DNA of 64,000 nucleotides from WHSW01 sp963842795 (lineage in GTDB: Bacteria > Actinomycetota > Thermoleophilia > Solirubrobacterales > 70-9): positions 62,001-126,000 of the forward strand of contig CAWJHV010000015.1 of NCBI GenBank assembly GCA_963842795.1, in the 5' to 3' direction. Positions 59,282-64,000 of this stretch are shown in pieces (within the stretch, counting starts at the first letter, position 1; the number at the start of each line of letters is the position of its first letter). The notes under the pieces were generated by a model. That model did no database searches, was not told the DNA's origin, and saw nothing but the letters and a program-made list of their open reading frames with translations. The position numbers and the translations under genes were made by a program.

Positions 59282-60385
59282 ATGAAGCGGGGCTGGACCG
59301 CGACCTTCGCGGTCACCTTGATCGGACTCCTGGCTCCGTCGCTCGCCGCCGCGGACGCCGATCCGTTCTTCGGCGTCGTCTCCCAGCAGGACCACCTCTC
59401 GGACTCCGACGTCGAGCGCATGGGCCAGGGGCAGGTCGGCACCCTGCGGGTGGCGCTCCCGTGGATGGAGGTCGACCCCTCCCCCGTGCCCGCCGACTAC
59501 AACTGGTCTCGGTTCGACTCCGTGGTCGAGGCCGCGGCGCGGGCGGGCATCACCGTGCTGCCGACCGTCTACACGGTCCCGGTGTGGGTCTCGACGCTCG
59601 AGGGCTGCACCAAGCCGCCGGGTGGACCCTGCTCGATCACGCCGCCGCACACCGCGGCCGGGCTGGCGGCCTGGCGCGCGTTCCTCGGCGCGGCGACGCG
59701 TCGCTACGGGCCCGGCGGGCTGTTCTGGACCCTGTACCCGGACCTCGCCCGCCACCCGATCGGCGCCTGGCAGATCTGGAACGAGCAGAACTCGCCCGGC
59801 TTCTTTCAGCCGCGGCCCGACGTCGACCGCTACGCGAGCCTGTTGAGCGCGGCGTCGGAAGCGATCCGCGGCCAGGACCCGGCTGCCGAGATCATCCTGG
59901 GCGGGCTCTTCCGGAATCCCCTCAACGGGCGCAAGGGCGGGATCAAGGCCACCGACTACCTGCGCGCTCTCTACGCCCACCCGGGGCTCGAGCAGGACTT
60001 CGACGGCGTCGCGATCCACCCCTACGCCGCCCGCATCCATTCGGTCGCCAAGCAGGTCGAGCGCATGGTGCGCACGGTGCGCAAGGCGGGCGACGAGCAG
60101 GCCGGGATCTGGATCACCGAGATCGGCTGGGCCTCGGGGGGCAAGCGCAACCCCCTCAACCGCGGGCCGCAGGGCCAGGCCCGGCGGCTGACGCGCGCGT
60201 TTCGCTACTTCGTCGGAGAGCGCGAGCGGCTCGGGATCAGGGCCGTGCTCTGGTACGCGTGGCGCGACGTGCCGACGGCCGAGAGCCGCTGCAAGTGGTG
60301 CGCGCGCTCGGGGCTCTTCCGCGCCGCCTCCCTGGTGCCGAAGCTCGCCTGGGATTCGTTCGTGCGCTTCACAGGCGGCAACTGA
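59282..60385 (+). CDS. Secreted TIM-barrel glycoside hydrolase paralogue 4
   Basis: The 367-residue protein has a signal peptide (TATFAVTLIGLLAPSLAAA). It is the distant member of the family at 47.4-50.9 kb. The barrel starts FFGVVSQQDHLSDSDVERM. The catalytic motifs are GAWQIWNEQNSPGFFQP and GIWITEIGWASGGKRNPLNRGPQGQ, and the end CKWCARSGL is kept. A cysteine pair (GCTKPPGGPC) replaces the shorter loop of the other copies. It is inserted between sufU and the Rieske-sufB-sufD genes, so it has probably been moved or copied there. It likely acts on an external polysaccharide. Confidence 0.8.
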   Translation: MKRGWTATFAVTLIGLLAPSLAAADADPFFGVVSQQDHLSDSDVERMGQGQVGTLRVALPWMEVDPSPVPADYNWSRFDSVVEAAARAGITVLPTVYTVPVWVSTLEGCTKPPGGPCSITPPHTAAGLAAWRAFLGAATRRYGPGGLFWTLYPDLARHPIGAWQIWNEQNSPGFFQPRPDVDRYASLLSAASEAIRGQDPAAEIILGGLFRNPLNGRKGGIKATDYLRALYAHPGLEQDFDGVAIHPYAARIHSVAKQVERMVRTVRKAGDEQAGIWITEIGWASGGKRNPLNRGPQGQARRLTRAFRYFVGERERLGIRAVLWYAWRDVPTAESRCKWCARSGLFRAASLVPKLAWDSFVRFTGGN

Positions 60386-60411
60386 CCGCGCCAAGCTCCT
60401 GCCTGGAACGG

Positions 60412-60429
60412 GCGGTTCCGCGGAACCGC
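60412..60429. terminator. Perfect 18-bp palindrome between convergent genes
   Basis: GCGGTTCCGCGGAACCGC is fully self-complementary and lies exactly between the converging glycoside hydrolase gene and the minus-strand gene ending at 60429. It is likely to serve as a two-way terminator or RNA end-stabiliser, although no T-run is present. Confidence 0.5.
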
Positions 60430-60824
60430 TAGTCGACGACCGCGACCTGGGACCTGTCGCGCAGGCAGACGAAGACCGTGCCCGCGGTCCCCTCCGAGCG
60501 CTGCTTGACCACCGCCAGGTAGGCGCCCGAGGAGAGCGGATCCACGATCACCTCCCACTTGCCGTTCAGGTCGGTCTGCGTCTTGCCGAGCAGCTTGCGG
60601 CCGCCGCTGCGCTTCTTCTTGAACACCTTCACCCGGCGATCCTGGGTGCACGCCGCGTTCGAGGATTTCACCTTGCCGTGGAAGGCGGGGAAGCTCTCCC
60701 GGAGGACGATCTGGCTGTCGATCTCGACCGTGTTCGTCGCCCCGGCGACGCCGAACGTGGCGCCCGAGAAGGCGAGTGCCAGGACCGCTGCCAGGCCAAG
60801 CTTGCGGGTCGTCGGTGTGCTCAT
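60429..60824 (-). CDS. Small secreted protein, carboxypeptidase-regulatory-like beta domain
   Basis: The 131-residue protein has a signal peptide (KLGLAAVLALAFSGATFGVAGA) and a beta-sandwich-like domain: FHGKVKSSNAACTQDRRVKVFKKKRSGGRKLLGKTQTDLNGKWEV, a pattern of exported proteins in this lineage. There are two cysteines (AACTQ and FVCLRD). ATG 60824 is chosen because GGGAGG lies about six bases upstream; the TTG at 60854 only extends it by a duplicated MSTPTTR-coding segment. The function is unknown, perhaps a cell-surface binding module. Confidence 0.72.
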   Translation of the reverse strand: MSTPTTRKLGLAAVLALAFSGATFGVAGATNTVEIDSQIVLRESFPAFHGKVKSSNAACTQDRRVKVFKKKRSGGRKLLGKTQTDLNGKWEVIVDPLSSGAYLAVVKQRSEGTAGTVFVCLRDRSQVAVVD

Positions 60825-60853
60825 GGCTACCTCCCTGGTCGTCGGTGTGCTCA
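60807..60853. repeat. 17-bp direct repeat spanning the start of the small secreted gene
   Basis: GGTCGTCGGTGTGCTCA occurs at 60807-60823 and again at 60837-60853, a 30-base period. The first copy encodes the beginning of the protein; the second lies upstream of its ribosome site. It reads as a recent local tandem duplication of the gene start. Confidence 0.75.
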
Positions 60854-60893
60854 ACCTACCCCACGCTCCGGCGCCGCGCCAGACAGGATTTCC

Positions 60894-61367
60894 TCAGAGA
60901 GCGCTGAGCTCGCCGTGGTCGTCGAGCCTCGTGTTCGGCGCCTCCGCCGCGGTCACCTGGAGCTCCGCCACACGGCCCAGCTCGACGCCGGGCAGGGAGC
61001 TCAGCGGCAGCCAGCGGTCGCCGCGCAGCAACTGCCCGGCGGCAAACGGCTCGGGGTCGAGGGCGCGCGAGGGAAAGACCACCGCGCAGAGCCCGCCCTC
61101 GCCGCCGCCGACCTGCGCCGCGCTCGGGGTGAGGTAGGTGACGAGGGCGCCCTGGTAGAGGTGGAAGCTGAAGTTGTGGCGCCCGTACGCGCGCGCGGCC
61201 GGATCGGCGTTCCAGGCCTTCACGCAGCGGTCCGGAGGCGCGCTCGCCCGCCGCTCCTCCGGGCCGCCCGAGGCGACCGCGACGACGATGATGATCCCGA
61301 TCGAGGCGACGGCGGCGGCGATCGCGATCGCGACCCTCCCGCGCGCCTGCCCGCCCTCGCCGTGCAC
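60894..61367 (-). CDS. Membrane-anchored hypothetical protein
   Basis: The 157-residue protein has a single N-terminal membrane helix (RVAIAIAAAVASIGIIIVVAVASGG) and an outer domain with two cysteines (DRCVKAWNAD and GGLCAVVFP). I recognise no family; the DRCVKAWNAD...LYQGALVTYL layout is seen by me only here. GTG 61367 is the start that places the helix next to the N-terminus; a longer frame to 61631 would run across the divergent Rieske gene and is rejected. It lies on the opposite strand inside the split SUF locus. Confidence 0.6.
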   Translation of the reverse strand: MHGEGGQARGRVAIAIAAAVASIGIIIVVAVASGGPEERRASAPPDRCVKAWNADPAARAYGRHNFSFHLYQGALVTYLTPSAAQVGGGEGGLCAVVFPSRALDPEPFAAGQLLRGDRWLPLSSLPGVELGRVAELQVTAAEAPNTRLDDHGELSAL

Positions 61368-61415
61368 GGACGGACCGTAGCGGCCGCTAAAATCCGACCT
61401 GGAAAGTAGGAATGA

Positions 61416-61742
61416 GTGAGCAACGCGACCACCACGATCACGATCTGCAAGCTGGGCGAGCTCCCTGAGGGCGAAATGCGCCTGGTCGAGGCCGATGGGC
61501 GCAAGATCGGCGTCTTCCACTGCGCCGACGGTGGGCTCTACGCGATCGAGGACCGTTGCTCGCACGACGACGGCCCGCTCGCCGAGGGAGAGTTCGACTC
61601 GACCTCCTGTACCGTGGAGTGCCCGCGCCACGGCTCGCTTTTCGACATTCGCACGGGCAAGCCGCGAACCCTTCCGGCCTACCGGCCGGTCGAAACCTTC
61701 GAGATTCGCGTCGACGACGACGAAGTGAAGCTGGAGCTCTGA
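61416..61742 (+). CDS. Rieske [2Fe-2S] ferredoxin-like protein of the SUF locus
   Basis: The 108-residue single-domain Rieske protein has a cluster motif C48-x-H50 (DRCSHDDG) and C69-xx-H72 (ECPRHGS), with an 18-residue spacer. It resembles the ferredoxin subunits of non-heme iron oxygenases that are often encoded in actinobacterial SUF operons, where it may carry electrons or be a cluster recipient. GTG 61416 follows GTAGGAAT. The stop lies eight bases before the sufB start. It begins the second half of the split SUF locus, so a promoter is expected in the 48 bases upstream. Confidence 0.92.
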   Translation: MSNATTTITICKLGELPEGEMRLVEADGRKIGVFHCADGGLYAIEDRCSHDDGPLAEGEFDSTSCTVECPRHGSLFDIRTGKPRTLPAYRPVETFEIRVDDDEVKLEL

Positions 61743-61749
61743 TTCTCAA

Positions 61750-63222
61750 ATGACGACACCCCCCGAGACCGCCACCATCCCCGGCGCGCCGTCCGGCAAG
61801 CAGCTGACCGACGCCGAGTCGGCGCTCAAGGGCATCGGCTCCGACTACAAGGAGAAGTTCGGCTTCCACGATCCCGAGACCGGCTACGCCTACAAGGCGC
61901 CCAAGGGCCTCTCGCGCGAGGTCGTCGAATCGATCTCCGAGTACAAGGACGAACCGCAATGGATGCGCGACTTCCGGCTCAAGGCCTACAAGCACTTCGT
62001 CGACCGGCCCACCCCGAACTGGGGTGGCGACCTCGGCCAGATCGACTTCGACGACATCCACTACTTCGTCCGGGCCTCGGACAAGAACAGTCGCGACTGG
62101 TCGGAGGTCCCCGACGACATCAAGAAGACCTTCGACCGGCTCGGGATCCCCGAGGCGGAGCGCAAGTTCCTCTCCGGGGTCGGAGCGCAGTACGAGTCCG
62201 AGGTCGTCTACCACCAGGTCAACGAGAAGCTCGAGGCCCAGGGCGTGATCTTCACGGACATGGACACCGCGCTGCGCGAGCACGAGGACCTCGTTCGCGA
62301 GTACTGGGCGACGGTGATCCCGCCGAACGACAACAAGCTCGCGGCGCTCAACTCCGCGGTCTGGTCGGGCGGCTCGTTCGTCTACGTGCCGGCCGGGGTG
62401 AAGGTGGCGATGCCGCTGCAGGCCTACTTCCGGATCAACACCGAGAACATGGGCCAGTTCGAGCGCACGCTGATCATCGCCGAGGAGGGCGCGGAGGTCC
62501 ATTACATCGAGGGCTGCACGGCGCCCGTCTATTCGAGCGACTCGCTGCACTCCGCGGTGGTCGAGATCGTCTGCAAGCCGAGCTCGCGGGTCCGGTACAC
62601 GACCGTCCAGAACTGGTCGCAGAACGTCTTTAACCTGGTCACCAAGCGCGCGATCGCGCTCGAGGACGCGACCATGGAGTGGGTCGACTGCAACCTGGGA
62701 TCGAAGCTGACGATGAAGTACCCGTCGATCTACCTGCTCGGCGAGCGCGCTCACGGAGAGCTGCTCTCGATCGCGTTCGCCGGCAAGGGCCAGCATCAGG
62801 ACGCCGGCGGCAAGATCATCCACGCGGCGCCGAAGACGACCTCGTCGATCTTCTCGAAGTCGATCTCCAAGGACGGCGGCCGGGCGACCTATCGCGGCCT
62901 GCTCGAGGTCGCCGAGGGCGCGACGGAGTCGAAGTCGAAGGTCGTCTGCGACGCGCTGCTGCTCGACGAGCGGTCGCGCTCGGACACCTATCCGACGATC
63001 CGCATCGACGAGTCCGACGCCAACGTCGGCCATGAGGCCTCGGTCTCGAAGGTCGGCGAGGACCAGCTCTACTACCTCCAGAGCCACGGGCTCGACGAGG
63101 AGGAAGCCTCGAAGATGATCGTCAACGGGTTCATCGAGCCGATCGCCAAGGAGCTTCCGATGGAGTACTCGGTCGAGATGAACCGGCTGATCGAGCTGCA
63201 GATGGAGGGCTCAATTGGCTAA
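61750..63222 (+). CDS. sufB: Fe-S scaffold protein SufB
   Basis: The 490-residue protein is full length and highly typical: NSAVWSGGSFVYVPAGVKVAMPLQAYFRIN, AEVHYIEGCTAPVYSSDSLHSAVVEI, DCNLGSKLTMKYPSIYLLGERAHGE and SDTYPTIRIDESDANVGHEASVSKVGEDQLYYLQSHGL, with the conserved Cys in EGCTAP. With SufC and SufD it builds Fe-S clusters from SufU sulfur. The N-terminal 30 residues are variable. There is no sign of an intein. It is followed after 38 bases by sufD. Confidence 0.97.
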   Translation: MTTPPETATIPGAPSGKQLTDAESALKGIGSDYKEKFGFHDPETGYAYKAPKGLSREVVESISEYKDEPQWMRDFRLKAYKHFVDRPTPNWGGDLGQIDFDDIHYFVRASDKNSRDWSEVPDDIKKTFDRLGIPEAERKFLSGVGAQYESEVVYHQVNEKLEAQGVIFTDMDTALREHEDLVREYWATVIPPNDNKLAALNSAVWSGGSFVYVPAGVKVAMPLQAYFRINTENMGQFERTLIIAEEGAEVHYIEGCTAPVYSSDSLHSAVVEIVCKPSSRVRYTTVQNWSQNVFNLVTKRAIALEDATMEWVDCNLGSKLTMKYPSIYLLGERAHGELLSIAFAGKGQHQDAGGKIIHAAPKTTSSIFSKSISKDGGRATYRGLLEVAEGATESKSKVVCDALLLDERSRSDTYPTIRIDESDANVGHEASVSKVGEDQLYYLQSHGLDEEEASKMIVNGFIEPIAKELPMEYSVEMNRLIELQMEGSIG

Positions 63223-63260
63223 GGCGCCTCAACAGCGGCGCGGCTCGGCTGACGCCTCAC

Positions 63261-64000
63261 ATGGCTGACGGTGCCGCAGCGGCGCCTCAGCTTCAAGAAC
63301 CGGACTGGCTGAGGGAGGCGCGAGATCGCGCCAAGGGCCTTGGCGCGGACTTCGACCTGCCGACGCAAAAGCAGAAGGGCTGGGAGTTCACCGACCTCTC
63401 CGAGCTCGAGCTCGACGGCTACAACGAGGCCGTGGCCACGGTCGACGGCCTCGAGGGCGGAGGCGACGGCGCGCTCGTCATGCCACTGGCCGCGGCGGCG
63501 GCCGAGCATCCGGAGCTGCTCCGCGACCTGCTCGGAACGATCGTCCCGGCGGCCGACGTGTTCACCGCCCGCAACGAGGCGCGCTGGCGCGACGGGCTGC
63601 TGGTCTACGTCCCCGACGGCACGCGCCTCGAGGAGCCGATCAAGCTCACCGTCGGCGGCGCCGCCGGCGACGAGATCGAGTGGCGAGCCCTGATCGTGCT
63701 CGGCGAGGGCGCCGAGGCCGAGGTGTGGGAGCGCTACACCTCCGAGGGCGAGGGGCTCTTCAACGGCGTCGTCGAGATGATCGTCGGCGACGGCTCGAAC
63801 CTCCGCTACGTCTGCGAGCAGGAGCTCTCCGACGAGGGCTGGGTCTTCGCCACCCAGCGCGCCGAGGTCGGCCGCGACGCCGGCCTCGAGTGGGTCGCGC
63901 TCGGCTTCGGCTCGGCGCGCGGCAAGGTGAGGATGGAGACCAAGCTCGCGGGGCGCGGCTCGAGCGCCAAGGTGACCGGCGCCTACGCCGGCGACGGTAG
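63261..64000 (+). CDS. sufD: Fe-S assembly protein SufD, 3' end cut by window edge
   Basis: The first 246 codons are visible and the frame is open at the right edge. The N-terminal helical part reads PDWLREARDRAKGLGADFDLPTQKQKGWEFTDLSEL, then VFTARNEARWRDGLLVYVPDGTRLEEPIKL begins the beta-helix shared with SufB. LIVLGEGAEAEVWERYTSEGEGLFNGVVEMIVGDGSNLRYV continues it. It forms the SufBC2D complex. The ATG at 63261 lies after 38 bases from the sufB stop without a strong ribosome site, so translation may depend on sufB. Confidence 0.93.
   Translation, partial: MADGAAAAPQLQEPDWLREARDRAKGLGADFDLPTQKQKGWEFTDLSELELDGYNEAVATVDGLEGGGDGALVMPLAAAAAEHPELLRDLLGTIVPAADVFTARNEARWRDGLLVYVPDGTRLEEPIKLTVGGAAGDEIEWRALIVLGEGAEAEVWERYTSEGEGLFNGVVEMIVGDGSNLRYVCEQELSDEGWVFATQRAEVGRDAGLEWVALGFGSARGKVRMETKLAGRGSSAKVTGAYAGDG

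Noticed and set aside
48072..59800. Four nearly identical 26-30-base DNA segments as a possible mobile repeat
   Set aside because: They all encode the same conserved catalytic motif of the hydrolase family, so protein constraint and gene duplication explain them.
61438..63087. 549-codon minus-strand open frame
   Set aside because: Antisense of the Rieske and sufB genes; no recognised domain.
1..64000. Search for CRISPR arrays, tRNA or rRNA genes, transposases and phage genes
   Set aside because: No regular spacer arrays, cloverleaf-like segments, transposase or phage structural motifs were seen by eye; a covariance or profile search was not possible.

Overview
The window is uniformly GC-rich and densely coded. 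It uses many GTG and TTG starts and many ATGA, GTGA or TGATG stop-start overlaps. I infer an actinobacterium close to the Thermoleophilia (Solirubrobacterales type). The pointers are a short surface protein whose N-terminus ends in a VALTGTAYA-like signal segment, paired YrbE/MlaE permeases beside a GntR regulator, a Mycobacterium-like CysO/CysM/MoeZ/JAMM gene set, and a SUF operon of actinobacterial type. The lineage is an inference; no rRNA or tRNA gene was seen.

Layout. 1-3.9 kb: a cytochrome P450 cut by the left edge, a metallopeptidase-fold hypothetical, a repeat-bearing surface protein, a zinc-ribbon/DUF2007 protein and a JAMM peptidase. 3.8-7.2 kb: a nested hairpin, a GntR gene with a readable promoter/operator, two YrbE/MlaE lipid-transport permeases and two small membrane proteins. 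7.2-8.4 kb: a possible queuosine-salvage-like protein and a VOC protein. 8.4-29.6 kb and 34-47 kb: a large surface-glycan locus. It holds two AftB-like and four mutually related GT-C-type membrane proteins, two sugar-nucleotide epimerases, GT2 and GT4 glycosyltransferases, methyltransferases, a Wzm/Wzt-type ABC exporter, a WbaP-type phosphoglycosyltransferase and an O-antigen-ligase-like polymerase. It is interrupted by cysM (29.6 kb), a methyltransferase (30.7 kb) and a polar amino-acid ABC transporter (31.4-33.9 kb).

47.4-50.9 kb holds three tandem secreted TIM-barrel glycoside-hydrolase paralogues; a fourth lies at 59.3 kb. 50.9-52.4 kb holds cysO and a MoeZ-like E1/rhodanese. 52.4-56.2 kb holds a broken GT2 gene, htpX and a NarL-type two-component pair. 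56.2-64 kb is a SUF Fe-S assembly locus (Rrf2 regulator, sufC, sufS, sufU, then Rieske, sufB, sufD), split by the fourth glycoside hydrolase and two small exported-protein genes. sufD runs off the right edge.

Working together: the epimerases make sugar precursors, the phosphoglycosyltransferase and GT2/GT4 enzymes build lipid-linked glycans, the ABC exporter moves them out, and the GT-C proteins and the ligase-like protein extend or attach them outside. The secreted hydrolases may trim the product. The CysO/JAMM/CysM/MoeZ set would make cysteine from O-phosphoserine with a protein thiocarboxylate, supplying sulfur that SufS/SufU use for Fe-S clusters.

Four genes (15.0-16.8, 26.5-27.7, 47.4-48.7 and 52.4-53.5 kb) are interrupted by apparent one-base shifts in G/C runs, and a fifth (GntR) has no stop in its own frame. 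Sequencing error and real decay cannot be separated here. No intergenic stretch exceeds 300 bases. No CRISPR array, insertion sequence, prophage or RNA gene was recognised.
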